Source of the DNA: Planctomycetota bacterium
Lineage (GTDB): Bacteria; Planctomycetota; Planctomycetia; Pirellulales; Pirellulaceae
Assembly: GCA_963204915.1 (NCBI GenBank)
Contig: CAUJHS010000033.1
Location: forward strand, 1-64,000
DNA: 64,000 nt
Direction: 5' to 3'
A program made the translations under genes and the position numbers. The notes under the pieces are model-generated. The model had not been told where the DNA came from and did no database searches. It worked only from the letters and a program-made list of their open reading frames with translations. This document shows, one piece after another, positions 1-8,802 of the stretch. Within the stretch, counting starts at the first letter, position 1. Every line of letters starts with the position of its first letter.

Positions 1-50
1 TGCATCTGCTGGCGGTACGCCTCCCGATCCAACGCCGGCAACTCGCTCAT
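1..50 (-). CDS. 5' end of an unidentified minus-strand gene (partial)
   Basis: Reading leftwards, an ATG at 50-48 opens a frame that runs off the window edge, beginning MSELPALDREAYRQQM. An AGGAG Shine-Dalgarno sequence lies 6-7 bases upstream (about 57-61), which supports this as a true start. Only 16 residues are visible, too few to assign a family. The start is hydrophilic, so there is no N-terminal signal peptide. The gene would be divergent from the lipoprotein gene on its right. Confidence 0.5.
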   Translation of the reverse strand, partial: MSELPALDREAYRQQM

Positions 51-348
51 CACGGACTCCTAAAGAAAGGAACCTCCAACATGAATTGCCTACGTTATAT
101 AACCTACCTAGCCCCAGCGCCAGAGAAAATTGCCACACACGGCGCCTCGGAAAGCTCCAACGTCAAAAGAACCAGGGCACAAAAAGAATGCTTGACCTAG
201 AAAAACGAAAGATAGGAAGTTTGCACAGCCGACACAGGCCCGGCGCGGCAAGACTTAACGATTACAACGATTTTCTCGATTCCAACGACTCTACCGGCCG
301 ATACGTTTGGCTATCGAACGTTGGCTTGTTGGGAAAGGGATTTCCGTG
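51..348. other. divergent intergenic region, no supported gene
   Basis: This gap separates the leftward partial gene from the rightward lipoprotein gene. A short plus-strand frame of about 39 codons starts at 81 after an AAAGGAACC sequence, but it has no recognisable features and I do not call it. Promoters for both neighbours probably lie here, although no clear -35/-10 pair stands out. The last bases (GGGAAAGGGATTTCC) form the ribosome binding region of the lipoprotein gene. Confidence 0.4.
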
Positions 349-1146
349 ATGAAAATTCATGGTGCGGCTGTGATGGCGGTTATTTGGTGCGGCGCGATGG
401 CGGCCGCGGGATGTTGCTGCACGTCGAACTACTGTAATCCCTGTGGACCGCACGACATTGTCGAGGCCGCCTCGTGCGAGCCAGCGTGCGCCCCCTGCGG
501 CGACTCCTGTGGACCCGTTGCTCACCACGCCTGCGGCGGATGTATTGACTGCGGCGTGAATGGGCCATGCCCCAAACATGTTGGTAGCCGAGGACTGCTT
601 GGTTACTTGCACGATTCGGTCACGTGTGGCGCGGGATGCGGCGAGTTTTATGTCCACCCGTGGATCAACGATCCGCCCGACTGCGCTGATCCTTGCGACT
701 GCCATGGCAATTGGATTGGTCCCCAACCCTGCGGTTGCGGCTCCTCGGCTTGCGGCTCGTCGGTTTGCGGCCCGTCGGCTTGCGGCCCGGGACCGTGCCC
801 CGTCGGATGGTGGAATTTGTGGGGGCATCGTTCCGATATCGCGCCATGTCATGGCGGTCACGCGCCGTGCGGACCCTATGCAATGCACGGCGGCGCCGAA
901 GTGGTTCATGGCCCAATGATGGAGGGGACAGTCATCGAAGGGCCTGCCTACCATACGCCGACTCCTGCCGCGCCGCCTTCGTCAGGCGAGGGGGAAGAAG
1001 TGGCGCCGATGGATTCCGCGCCAATGCCGCCAGAGTTTCCCAGTCCGGCGCGAAACGTCAATCCGAAAACGCGTTCGGCCCTCAAGAAGATTGATGGTCG
1101 ACCCGCCGTGTACTACAACCGCCCGTACAAGACGGCCGCTCGGTAG
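349..1146 (+). CDS. Cys-rich putative lipoprotein
   Basis: A 265-residue protein with an N-terminal hydrophobic segment ending in a lipobox-like AAAGC, so it is probably exported and lipidated at about Cys22. The mature part is extremely rich in Cys, Gly and Pro, with repeated CG/CGS units (around residues 125-150), then a Pro-rich stretch and a basic tail. I chose the ATG at 349 because GGGAAAGGGA lies just before it and the hydrophobic signal follows at once; an earlier in-frame codon would bury the signal. A second protein of the same architecture sits at 45845-46570, and the two share a GGATTTCC leader before ATGAA. Its function is unknown. Such Cys-rich surface proteins are common in planctomycetes, whose envelopes contain disulfide-linked proteins, but a structural role here is only inference. 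Confidence 0.75.
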   Translation: MKIHGAAVMAVIWCGAMAAAGCCCTSNYCNPCGPHDIVEAASCEPACAPCGDSCGPVAHHACGGCIDCGVNGPCPKHVGSRGLLGYLHDSVTCGAGCGEFYVHPWINDPPDCADPCDCHGNWIGPQPCGCGSSACGSSVCGPSACGPGPCPVGWWNLWGHRSDIAPCHGGHAPCGPYAMHGGAEVVHGPMMEGTVIEGPAYHTPTPAAPPSSGEGEEVAPMDSAPMPPEFPSPARNVNPKTRSALKKIDGRPAVYYNRPYKTAAR

Positions 1147-1169
1147 AGCGCACAAATTCGACACAACCT

Positions 1170-1208
1170 CGCGAAGCCGCCCACGTGCTGCACCTGGGCG
1201 GCTTCGCG
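1170..1208. terminator. 14-bp hairpin between convergent genes
   Basis: The arms at 1170-1183 and 1195-1208 pair perfectly (CGCGAAGCCGCCCA with TGGGCGGCTTCGCG) around an 11-base loop. It lies 24 bases after the lipoprotein stop and 45 bases before the stop of the convergent beta-propeller gene, so it probably ends transcription from one or both sides. There is no clean U-tract, so it may be a strong structural stop rather than a classical intrinsic terminator. Confidence 0.6.
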
Positions 1209-1253
1209 TATTCAGGCTTAACCGAACGCTTGACCGAAAAATTCTCCACCACG

Positions 1254-2540
1254 CTATTCGCTGCTTGCCGTCCGCTCGCCGATGCAGAACAAATGTTGTT
1301 CTCCACGCAGGAAAATCCGTCCCTGTGAAAATGCTGGCGACGCGAACGCATTCTCTCCCAGCGGATTTTCGGCGACCAGATCCAATTCTGGGCCGGGCCG
1401 CACCACCTTGGTGACGCCGTCATCGGCAAGAAAGTACACCAGCCCGTTTGCGGCGGTAAGCGACGCACTATAGTGCTTTCCTAAGCGTTCCATCCAAAGT
1501 CTCTCGCCCGTCTTCGCCACAAAGCAACTTGCGGGGCCGTTGTCGGCGGCGATGAGGAAATACTCGCCAACCACGATGGGAGAAGGAACGTAAGAACAGC
1601 CGCGCGTTTCCCGCCAGACGATGTGCGTGTCCGTGACGTTGCCCCGGCCATCGGGACGAATGGCCAAAAGATGATGCTCCGGAAAGCCCGCGGTCAGGAA
1701 CAACAACTCGCCATCATCCACAAGCGACGCGACGAACTGCTCCGTAGGTCCATCCATCATCCAATGAAGCGAACCGTCGCGCGGATCGTAGCTTGTTACA
1801 CACTTGCTGCCCGAGAGGATTAGTTGGGTTCGTCCGGCAAGTTCACGAATGATCGGCGTCACATAGCTCCGCGTGTTGTTGGGGCGGGCGATTTTCCAGA
1901 TTTCACGCCCCGTCCTCCGGTCCAGCGCCACCAGGAAGCCGTCGCCATCGTGATCGCCATTGACGATGACTTTATCTTCGAACAACACGGGAGAACTGCA
2001 ATAGCCATGCACACTGGCAAAGCGACCCGGCTTGACCTGCCATCGCGGTTTCCCCTCCCAATCGTACGCGGCGACGACCATTTCGCCGGGCGTGCGTTCC
2101 CGTACATCGTGAAACTCCGGCGCGAGGAATGTCACGTAAACGGTCTCGCCGTCGGTCGCGGGCGTGCCCGATGCGAAGCTATTTAACTGGTGCTTCTTCT
2201 CCAGCGGGGCGGAAAGAACCACCTGCTTCCAACGGAGTGCGCCCGTATCACGATCAAGGCACAGGAGTAAACGATGGCCCTGTTCGCCGGACTCTTCGCA
2301 CGCGGTGACAAAAACGCGATCTTCCCAAACGACGGGCGAAGAATGCCCCCACCCGGGAAGTTTTACTTTCCACAGCACGTTCTCGCCGGTGACGCCGTTC
2401 CAAACGGTGGGAACGTCTTTCTCACGGCTTACCCCGTCGCCTTGCGGCCCCCGCCACTGTGGCCAATTTTCGGCATCCGCCGTAACGGAGGTGACCCCAA
2501 CGATGAGTCCGGCAAAGAGCGCAAGGCGCGTTCGAGACAT
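1254..2540 (-). CDS. exported PQQ-like beta-propeller protein (BamB-type repeats)
   Basis: A 428-residue protein with a Sec-type signal peptide (about residues 1-23) followed by the WPQWRGPQGDG motif that begins many planctomycete PQQ-like/outer-membrane assembly repeat proteins. Blades recur through the sequence with hydrophobic strands such as SSPVVWEDRVFV and GLVYFLADDGVTKVV, each about 45-55 residues apart. The fold is an eight-bladed propeller; no PQQ ligands or catalytic residues can be identified, so dehydrogenase activity should not be assumed. It is probably periplasmic. The gene is monocistronic and converges on the lipoprotein gene. A paralogue of similar length lies at 14528-15859. 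Confidence 0.85.
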   Translation of the reverse strand: MSRTRLALFAGLIVGVTSVTADAENWPQWRGPQGDGVSREKDVPTVWNGVTGENVLWKVKLPGWGHSSPVVWEDRVFVTACEESGEQGHRLLLCLDRDTGALRWKQVVLSAPLEKKHQLNSFASGTPATDGETVYVTFLAPEFHDVRERTPGEMVVAAYDWEGKPRWQVKPGRFASVHGYCSSPVLFEDKVIVNGDHDGDGFLVALDRRTGREIWKIARPNNTRSYVTPIIRELAGRTQLILSGSKCVTSYDPRDGSLHWMMDGPTEQFVASLVDDGELLFLTAGFPEHHLLAIRPDGRGNVTDTHIVWRETRGCSYVPSPIVVGEYFLIAADNGPASCFVAKTGERLWMERLGKHYSASLTAANGLVYFLADDGVTKVVRPGPELDLVAENPLGENAFASPAFSQGRIFLRGEQHLFCIGERTASSE

Positions 2541-2752
2541 GTTCGATTCCGGGACAAGAGCGCAAAGTTCGTAACGTTTGCCATTATGCCCGATGCGCCG
2601 ACGTCAATGCAATTAGCGGCGTTGATGGATGCGTGATTCACCGGTGGCTGCTCATTGGAGGGGAAGACAATTCTTGGTACGATGCATGCCGTTGCACGCG
2701 GTATTCCAGACGTTCCATCCAATAACGCGATTTACCCACCAAGGCCAGGGCG

Positions 2753-4561
2753 ATGTTTGATCTTGCAGCAACGCTACAAAAAGTTGAAACCGCAGGGAAA
2801 GAAGGAAAACTCTCGGCCGGCGCCGTGGAAAACATTCGCGCGTGGCTAACGGAAAAACGCTATGCCAAGTACGCACCGCCAATCGCTCAAGACGTAGACC
2901 AAGGCAAATGGAAGTTTTTGGACGACGTATTCTGGACGATCATTCCCTTTGGAACGGGGGGACGTCGCGGCATGATGGCGCCGTACGGCTCGAACGCCAT
3001 TAACGACCGCACCATTGGCGAGAGCGCGCAAGGCCTTGCCGCTTACGTCAAGCAAGCGCTGGCCGGACAAGGCGAACTTTCATGCGGCATTGCCTACGAC
3101 ACGCGGATTAATTCACGGCACTTTGCCGAATTGTGCGCGGAGATTATGGTCGCCAACGGGTTCAAGGTGTACTTCCTCGACGAATACCGTAGCACGCCCG
3201 AACTTTCGTTCTTGGTGCGTTACAAGAAGTGCTCCTGCGGAATTATGGTGACCGCCAGCCACAACCCGCCGAGCGACAACGCCGTCAAAGTGTATTGGTC
3301 GACGGGCGGACAAGTCATGCCTCCGCACGATAAGGCTATCATCGAGCGAGTCATGAATATGCAGGAAATCCTGCAAGCCGACTTCGGCCAGGCTGTGAAA
3401 GAAGGCAAAGTCGTCTTTTGTAAGGAAGAAGTCGACGCGGCTTTTGTGCGGGAAGTTAAAGCCCAAGGTTTCCCTGGGCCCCGCGATGTGAAGATTATCT
3501 ACTCGCCACTCCACGGCGTAGGACGCTGGGCCGTGCTGCCGGCGCTCGAAGCGGATGGTTTTAACCAAGTCGAGGTGTTTGGCCCCCACGCGGAGCCGGA
3601 TGGCAACTTTCCGAACGTGCCAGGGCATGTGTCAAACCCCGAAAACCCTGGGGTCTTTGATGCAATCATTACCCGTGCGAAGGAAACCGGCGCCGAAGTG
3701 ATTTTGGCAAGCGACCCGGATTGCGACCGTTTGGGCGTCGCGGCGCCGTGCACCACCAGTACCAAAGGCGAGTGGCGCACACTCACCGGCAATCAGATCG
3801 GCGTCCTGTTAGGCGATTATATTTTGGAACAGCGCAAAAAGGCCGGTTCGCTCTCGCCACAGCATTATTTGGTGACCACGTTGGTGACGACGGAAATGCT
3901 TCGACGGATTGGCGATTCTTACGGCGTCAAAACGGACTTCAATAATCTCGTCGGCTTTAAATGGATTGCCGGGCGGATGGATGACCTGGGACCGGACCAA
4001 TTCATCTACGGCATGGAGGAGTCGCATGGTTATTTGACGGGCGCTTACGCGCGCGACAAAGACGGCGCTCTCGCCTCGATGCTCATGGCGGAACTGGCCG
4101 CCCGACTCAAATCGGAACGCAAATCGCTGCATGAGAAACTCGAAGCCCTGTATTGGCAACACGGCTACCATGCCGAGACGCAACTCAACGTGCGCATGGA
4201 AGGCTCAGAAGGCATGGCGCTCATGCAAAAACTGATGAACAAGTTCCGCGAGGCGCCCCCCGCGGCGCTAGCGGAAATTCCCGTGGTAAGCGTCCGCGAC
4301 TATCAAAACCTGGTTACGCTGCGCGGCGGTAAGAAAGAGCCGCTGGTGGGGCCGAAAGACAACCTCGTCATTCTCGATCTCGCCGAGGAGGGCAATCGAG
4401 TGGCGGTGCGTCCCTCCGGAACCGAACCTAAGGTGAAGTTTTATATGTTCACCTACCAGCCCGCCGAACAACTGCACGACCTCGACGCCACACGACAAGC
4501 AATGGACGAACGCTTAAAAAGCTTCGAAACCGACCTGCGGGCCTTTGCGAAGATGGTATGA
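2753..4561 (+). CDS. alpha-D-phosphohexomutase (phosphoglucomutase/phosphomannomutase family)
   Basis: A 602-residue cytoplasmic enzyme that should interconvert hexose 1- and 6-phosphates, feeding glycogen and sugar-nucleotide synthesis. All four family signatures are present in order: the phosphoserine loop TASHNPPSDNAVKVY (about residues 166-180), the metal-binding loop DPDCDRLG (about 321-328), the sugar-specificity loop GMEESHGYL (about 419-427) and the phosphate-binding loop RPSGTEPKVKFY (about 551-562). It has an extra N-terminal helical region of roughly 60 residues before the first domain, as in the longer PgcA-like bacterial phosphoglucomutases. Substrate (glucose versus mannose or deoxyribose phosphates) cannot be fixed from sequence alone, although the GMEESHGY loop is glucose-type. 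The gene stands alone, with an upstream gap shared with the divergent beta-propeller gene. Confidence 0.92.
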   Translation: MFDLAATLQKVETAGKEGKLSAGAVENIRAWLTEKRYAKYAPPIAQDVDQGKWKFLDDVFWTIIPFGTGGRRGMMAPYGSNAINDRTIGESAQGLAAYVKQALAGQGELSCGIAYDTRINSRHFAELCAEIMVANGFKVYFLDEYRSTPELSFLVRYKKCSCGIMVTASHNPPSDNAVKVYWSTGGQVMPPHDKAIIERVMNMQEILQADFGQAVKEGKVVFCKEEVDAAFVREVKAQGFPGPRDVKIIYSPLHGVGRWAVLPALEADGFNQVEVFGPHAEPDGNFPNVPGHVSNPENPGVFDAIITRAKETGAEVILASDPDCDRLGVAAPCTTSTKGEWRTLTGNQIGVLLGDYILEQRKKAGSLSPQHYLVTTLVTTEMLRRIGDSYGVKTDFNNLVGFKWIAGRMDDLGPDQFIYGMEESHGYLTGAYARDKDGALASMLMAELAARLKSERKSLHEKLEALYWQHGYHAETQLNVRMEGSEGMALMQKLMNKFREAPPAALAEIPVVSVRDYQNLVTLRGGKKEPLVGPKDNLVILDLAEEGNRVAVRPSGTEPKVKFYMFTYQPAEQLHDLDATRQAMDERLKSFETDLRAFAKMV

Positions 4562-4618
4562 GGCTTGTCACTTCCTATCTCAAACACCACGTTCCGTACG
4601 TAGTCGCGTCAATCGTAA

Positions 4619-4891
4619 TGTCAAAATTATTTCGCACAAACGGTTGCATCACGGATCACATTCGTTCTCGATTGGCATAATATCACGTGGGTCACGTTTG
4701 ACGTTCAGGGTACGGTCGAATCTCATTTAGCCGTATTAGACAACATCATGCTAAACAACGTGCCCACGTTGCCTAAGCTACTGCAACCGACGATTCATTC
4801 CCCTGAACCGGCGTCTCTTGTGCTCTTTGGCTTAGGTGCGGTAGGTATGGTTGCCGGCGCGGTGCGGAGGCGGCGTAGGTCTGAGGGATGA
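4619..4891 (+). pseudogene. orphan C-terminal remnant of a PEP-CTERM protein
   Basis: One plus-strand frame stays open for 90 codons with no credible start and ends in a textbook PEP-CTERM sorting signal: a PEPASLVLFGLGAVGM core from 4802, a hydrophobic helix and a terminal Arg cluster (RRRRR), with TGA at 4889-4891. The preceding residues (for example WHNITWVTFDVQG and LDNIMLNNVP) read like the end of an exported beta-sandwich domain. An in-frame stop at 4616-4618 and the lack of a signal peptide mean the N-terminal part is missing or destroyed. A strong terminator follows. PEP-CTERM proteins are normally sorted and cleaved by an exosortase; no exosortase gene lies in this window. An alternative is a very short protein starting at ATG 4748. 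Confidence 0.7.
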
Positions 4892-4923
4892 ACTTCACCA
4901 ACATGATCAGGCGGCAAAAACAC

Positions 4924-4970
4924 AACGCCAGAGTAAGTTGTTCATCAACCATGCTCTGGCGTTTCTTTTT
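4924..4970. terminator. bidirectional intrinsic terminator
   Basis: The arms AACGCCAGAG (4924-4933) and CTCTGGCGTT (4954-4963) pair perfectly, with an inner GTTG/CAAC pairing in the loop, followed by TCTTTTTG. On the minus strand the hairpin is followed by GTGTTTTTG, so it can also end the thiol peroxidase transcript. It lies 32 bases after the PEP-CTERM remnant. Confidence 0.85.
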
Positions 4971-5016
4971 GCGCTGCCGGGAATGCAACCGATGATCGCG
5001 TTTGGCGGATGACGTC

Positions 5017-5535
5017 TTAGAGGACCTTCTTCACCGCCTCCATGGCCGCCGCGTAGTTGGGTTCTTGCGTGACTTCCTGGCAAGTTTCGGCGTAAACCAC
5101 GTTGCCGTCTTTATCGAGCACGAACACGCCGCGGGCGAGCAGTTTTAGCTCTTCAATGAGCATGCCCCAGTTCTGGCCGAAGGTGCGATCTTGGTAATCG
5201 CTGGCGGGTCGCATGTTCTTAATGTTCTCGGCGCCGCAAAACCGGTTCATGGCGAACGGCAAGTCCAAGCTGACCGTCAGTGCGGTAATCTTATCGCCCA
5301 GCGCGTCGACTTCCTGATTGAAACGCTTTGTCTGAATTTGGCATACGCCCGTATCTAGTGACGGCACCACGCTGATGACCGCCGGCTTACCTTTGAGGTC
5401 GGCCAAGGTAATGGTTTTCAAGCCATCCTGGAAGTAATGCAGCTTAAAGTCGGGGGCAGGCTGGCCTACCTTCAATTCCTGGCCTGCTAAAGTCATGGGA
5501 TTGCCCTTAAACGTTACAGCGCCGGCGCGCGACAT
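5017..5535 (-). CDS. tpx: thiol peroxidase, atypical 2-Cys peroxiredoxin
   Basis: A 172-residue peroxiredoxin that reduces peroxides with electrons from thioredoxin. The peroxidatic Cys65 sits in SLDTGVCQIQT and the resolving Cys100 in MNRFCGAENIKN; the 35-residue spacing matches the Tpx family. The N-terminal FKGNPMTLAGQ and QPAPDF motifs are also typical. The start at 5535 is chosen because the family begins close to this Met and an AAAGGTG sequence lies just upstream; an in-frame extension of 37 codons has no family counterpart. No signal peptide is visible, so it is cytoplasmic. The usual TPVC is TGVC here, a mild variation at the active-site loop. Confidence 0.93.
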   Translation of the reverse strand: MSRAGAVTFKGNPMTLAGQELKVGQPAPDFKLHYFQDGLKTITLADLKGKPAVISVVPSLDTGVCQIQTKRFNQEVDALGDKITALTVSLDLPFAMNRFCGAENIKNMRPASDYQDRTFGQNWGMLIEELKLLARGVFVLDKDGNVVYAETCQEVTQEPNYAAAMEAVKKVL

Positions 5536-5877
5536 AGCCACACCTTTCTCAAAAACGGAAAAAGATCTTTCTGCCCGCACTTGGCGAATGGCAATGGTCG
5601 AAATGCAATTCGGCCTGCTCGCTTTGGCGGCAGCTTGGGCGTTCACGTTTCGGACGAAACGTAACCGACAATACCGGCCAGTATTGCGCTCAACGCTCGT
5701 AGGTTCAAGTGGGTATCATTCCTGCGTTACGGCGAGGTTTGAACCGTTCGCCAATCCTTTGCTGGCCCGTGGTGGCGCCAAGGTCCTCGTGCAGCGAGGC
5801 AAGATTGAACAGAATTGCTGAAAAATGGTTTACAACTTTCGGCGATTGCGTTACATTTTCGCCTGGAGGTGCACCCC

Positions 5878-6180
5878 ATGGCGAAGAAAGCCGTTAAGTC
5901 AGGTCTACGCAAGAGCGCTCTGGCGGGAAGCGCAAATCACGCCCGCAATCCACGTAAGGAAGGGTATAACGACCGCCGCATCAGCCGCGTGGTCGAACGC
6001 TTGCGTGAACAAGCGGCCCGCCTGGCTTCGCTCGCCAAGCAAATGCAAGACGCCGATCTCGAACAGGTGGACGTTGACGGCCATGCAATGCTCGTGCGCG
6101 GGCTGAATCAGATTGACAACTTTGCCGATAACGCCTCACGCGCCGTGCGCGAAGCCAGCGAGGCCAATCGCGCAATCTAG
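5878..6180 (+). CDS. small basic helical protein, unknown function
   Basis: A 100-residue protein starting at ATG 5878 with a good TGGAGGTG ribosome binding site at 5864-5871. The first 35 residues are Lys/Arg-rich (AKKAVKSGLRKSALAGS), followed by a long amphipathic helix (residues about 38-65) and a second helix ending in NASRAVREASEANRAI. There is no signal peptide or membrane segment. The basic N-terminus could bind nucleic acid or acidic partners, but I do not recognise a family. It converges on the KAP-like NTPase gene with 99 bases between the stops, so no operon link is implied. Confidence 0.65.
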   Translation: MAKKAVKSGLRKSALAGSANHARNPRKEGYNDRRISRVVERLREQAARLASLAKQMQDADLEQVDVDGHAMLVRGLNQIDNFADNASRAVREASEANRAI

Positions 6181-6279
6181 TTCGACGGCTCCTCACTTGC
6201 GGGAGGTTCTTCGCCGCCGCACGAAGTTTTAAGAACGATCCGGGCGAACTTTCCCGGCGCCACGCATTCGTACCTCAGG

Positions 6280-7794
6280 TTAGCCGGCGCCTAAGCCACG
6301 GTCGAACGCTTCTTGGTCGCGGTGGTAAATCGCCAACTGCGACTCAAACGTTTCGGGCGAGATCTGCCACTTGGGGTTCATATCGGTGTGTGCGTTGCAG
6401 TGCGCGACCAGCACGCGATAGAGAAACTTGAACGCCGCACGCGGCACCCGAAGCGAACGCAGCGCGTCGAGCAAACGTTGATCGCTCAATCCCGGGTCGA
6501 ACAAGTCACGCAGCGCCGGTGTAGCGCCTTCGACGGCGCATGCTTGAATACGCGCGCTGGTTACGTCGTAAAGCGCTTGGCCGGTCCATTCCAGCGACCG
6601 CACCGTGTTTTGTTTGTCCAACCGGGCGCGTTGGTAAAACTCGCTATCTTCTCGCTCCAAAAACTGCGTTAGCTCAATGGGAAGCATGAGCTTAAGCCCC
6701 AACCCTGGATGCTTGAGAAACTTGTTGTCCAACATCGGCCACATCAGCGCTCGCATCAATTTGGGCGAACCGTTGATCAAATGCGGTTCATCCACGCGAT
6801 CAACAAGCACGACAATTCCTTTGAATCCCAACGTCTCTAGGATGCTTTGTAATTTGAGAAGCAGTTCGTAGCGATCATCCGTGCGATCCTTCGCGGGGAA
6901 AGGCTGGTCGGCAAGATCGGACGTAGAAAAATTCATGAGCACGCGCCGCAGCACAGGAGCTTGACGATTTCCCGTATGCAACCGCCGTGCAATTCTTCGC
7001 GACAACCAATGGCGGCGCACGAATCGCCAACCCCAGGGTATCCAGCCGATCATGACCGCACCAACGGCCAGTAACAAATACAACCACAACGGCTGCAGGC
7101 TCTCCCACGGCGTGTTCGCAAAGACTGCGATTGCGGCAATGATCGCGGCTAAGGACCACACGGCCCCCAGCGCCAAGTCCCAGTGCGCGGTCCAAGTCCG
7201 GAAACGTAAACGCTTGCGTAGCCGCGCCCAGCGGGAATTAAAGGTTTCGGCCATCGATTGATCGTAATACGCGGCCAGAAGCAACAGGTCGCGCGCCTGG
7301 TGATGTTGCAGTTGATCGACCTTGCGTTGGTCGATCGGCGCCCCGGCCGCAAGCGAAGGCTGAGCCACTTCCAAAATCCGGTCGATCAACCCCGTAATGC
7401 CGAGCGCAAGAATGGCGTCCATGTGGTCCCAGAGCTTCCAATCGGCGAGAAGCTTGTCGGGACGGCGGCGCGAGCTGACTTTATCACGAAAAGTATCAAG
7501 GAAGTGATTGAAGTCATCATAGTGAATGATGAACAACCGACCCTCGGTGCGCCCCGCGTTGTATTCCTCCAGATGCTTTGCGATTTGGAGTCGCATGGCC
7601 GTCTTTCCGGCACCTTTTTCACCAAACACGATCGCCGTGGCGGGTTCTCCCGGATCGCCGTAAATCTTATCCCATGTGGGATGATACGTGTTGTCGATGC
7701 AATGATCTTTAAATACCGGATCCGTTTGCGCATCTTCCTCGGCAAACGGATTCCGTGCGATGCCGTGATGTTCAAGTAGTTGCTGGATTTTCAT
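6280..7794 (-). CDS. KAP-like P-loop NTPase with an internal transmembrane hairpin
   Basis: A 504-residue protein. The Walker A motif GEKGAGKT is at residues 58-65 and the Walker B-like strand GIVVLVDRVDE at 326-336. Two hydrophobic segments (about 207-227 and 235-256) lie between them and are followed by a cluster of Arg residues. Insertion of transmembrane helices between the Walker motifs is the hallmark of KAP-type NTPases, which are thought to organise membrane complexes; some act in phage exclusion, but nothing here shows that. The N-terminal GIARNPFAEEDAQ also resembles ExeA/AAA-type proteins that bind at the inner membrane. The gene is alone on its strand, with a REP-like hairpin just upstream. 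ATPase class is well supported; biological role is unknown. Confidence 0.7.
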   Translation of the reverse strand: MKIQQLLEHHGIARNPFAEEDAQTDPVFKDHCIDNTYHPTWDKIYGDPGEPATAIVFGEKGAGKTAMRLQIAKHLEEYNAGRTEGRLFIIHYDDFNHFLDTFRDKVSSRRRPDKLLADWKLWDHMDAILALGITGLIDRILEVAQPSLAAGAPIDQRKVDQLQHHQARDLLLLAAYYDQSMAETFNSRWARLRKRLRFRTWTAHWDLALGAVWSLAAIIAAIAVFANTPWESLQPLWLYLLLAVGAVMIGWIPWGWRFVRRHWLSRRIARRLHTGNRQAPVLRRVLMNFSTSDLADQPFPAKDRTDDRYELLLKLQSILETLGFKGIVVLVDRVDEPHLINGSPKLMRALMWPMLDNKFLKHPGLGLKLMLPIELTQFLEREDSEFYQRARLDKQNTVRSLEWTGQALYDVTSARIQACAVEGATPALRDLFDPGLSDQRLLDALRSLRVPRAAFKFLYRVLVAHCNAHTDMNPKWQISPETFESQLAIYHRDQEAFDRGLGAG

Positions 7795-7810
7795 ATCTGA
7801 CGATTAAATG

Positions 7811-7839
7811 AAAGTAGGACGGACCTTCCTGTCCGTCCT
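7811..7839. repeat. REP-like hairpin (AAAGTAGG head)
   Basis: A perfect 9-bp palindrome, AGGACGGAC at 7816-7824 and GTCCGTCCT at 7831-7839, is preceded by AAAGT. The AAAGTAGG head is shared with the REPIN-like copies at 37750 and 42533, although the stem sequence differs. It sits just upstream of the minus-strand NTPase start. Confidence 0.5.
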
Positions 7840-7965
7840 GAAGCATCCAAGTCAATTTCAGGGGAGGGATCGATCGTGAAGCGACGAGTTGGCTAAACCG
7901 ACCGCCCCAGCGATTGCTGAGGGCGAAAGAAATTCGTCACAATACGGCCGTTGGCCGCGAACGGC

Positions 7966-8538
7966 TTACTTCGCGTCAAGGCTTTCAATCATCGCGCGAA
8001 ACGCCTTCTCATTAGCGGCAATCGTCTTTTTGGGACCGTAGAATTTGACAAAGTAACGGCCCGATTTCTCCGTAGCGATGATAGCGCCCAGCATACGGTA
8101 GTCCTCGTGACTCGTGGCGGGAGCAAAGGGTCCCCGCTGATCTTTATACGTCCCCGTAATATCGACTAGATGCACCGCTTGACCGTCGACCGTGATCTTC
8201 TCGGTCGCGGTGCGTTCCTTTGTGGCCTTACCATCGGGCTGGCTAAACTGCCCCATCCAACGTTCGATGTTTTGCTCAACCGAGCCTCCCGCAGCCATAA
8301 TCGTCAAACGCCCGGGGTTCTTGTCTCCTTCGACCGCAGGAACAGCGAATTCCGCTTCGATAATTCGCACGCTCGGTTCTTGCTTCTTCCACTCGGCGGG
8401 GGCAGTCATGGTCAATTGGCCTTCCGCCAGCGAGACCGTCTTGCCAACCGATTTTTCATCGTCCGCACCGGCCGCCCACAACACCGAGGTAAACAAGCCA
8501 AGCGTGAACGCGGCGAACAAAAGTGAAGTACGAATCAT
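7966..8538 (-). CDS. exported protein of unknown function
   Basis: A 190-residue protein with a Sec signal peptide (MIRTSLLFAAFTLGLFTSVLWA). The start at 8538 is chosen because the signal begins at this Met. The mature region alternates beta strands and short helices and has a segment resembling periplasmic lipid- or ligand-binding folds (for example LTMTAPAEWKK and GRYFVKFYGPKKTI). Similar short proteins occur next to many planctomycete genes, often annotated only as hypothetical. No catalytic motif is visible. The gene is in the same direction as the zinc-ribbon protein gene on its right, about 264 bases away, so co-transcription is possible but not demonstrated. Confidence 0.65.
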   Translation of the reverse strand: MIRTSLLFAAFTLGLFTSVLWAAGADDEKSVGKTVSLAEGQLTMTAPAEWKKQEPSVRIIEAEFAVPAVEGDKNPGRLTIMAAGGSVEQNIERWMGQFSQPDGKATKERTATEKITVDGQAVHLVDITGTYKDQRGPFAPATSHEDYRMLGAIIATEKSGRYFVKFYGPKKTIAANEKAFRAMIESLDAK

Positions 8539-8802
8539 TGATTTTCCGTGAAAGTGATGGGAACAAGAAAAAAGGGGGGGTAACCTCCCCACCAATCCGA
8601 GAAAGCTTGTCGCCCGGAGTTCAAAAATGGGGAAACATGGGTTCAGTTTAGTGATTGCATGCCATGAAGAAAACGCCCCACGAACTTCCGACGCGCACGC
8701 AGCCCCCCCTCTTACGGGCGGAGGCCGTTGCATACACTTATTGCAAAAACAGTCTTTCTGCGCTAAGTGCGCGCCGACTCTTGGGGCGATGGCTGTACTC
8801 GC

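Noticed and set aside
6280..7794. KAP-like NTPase as part of a phage-defence island
   Set aside because: No nuclease, methylase, toxin or reverse transcriptase gene lies nearby, so a defence role is not supported by context.
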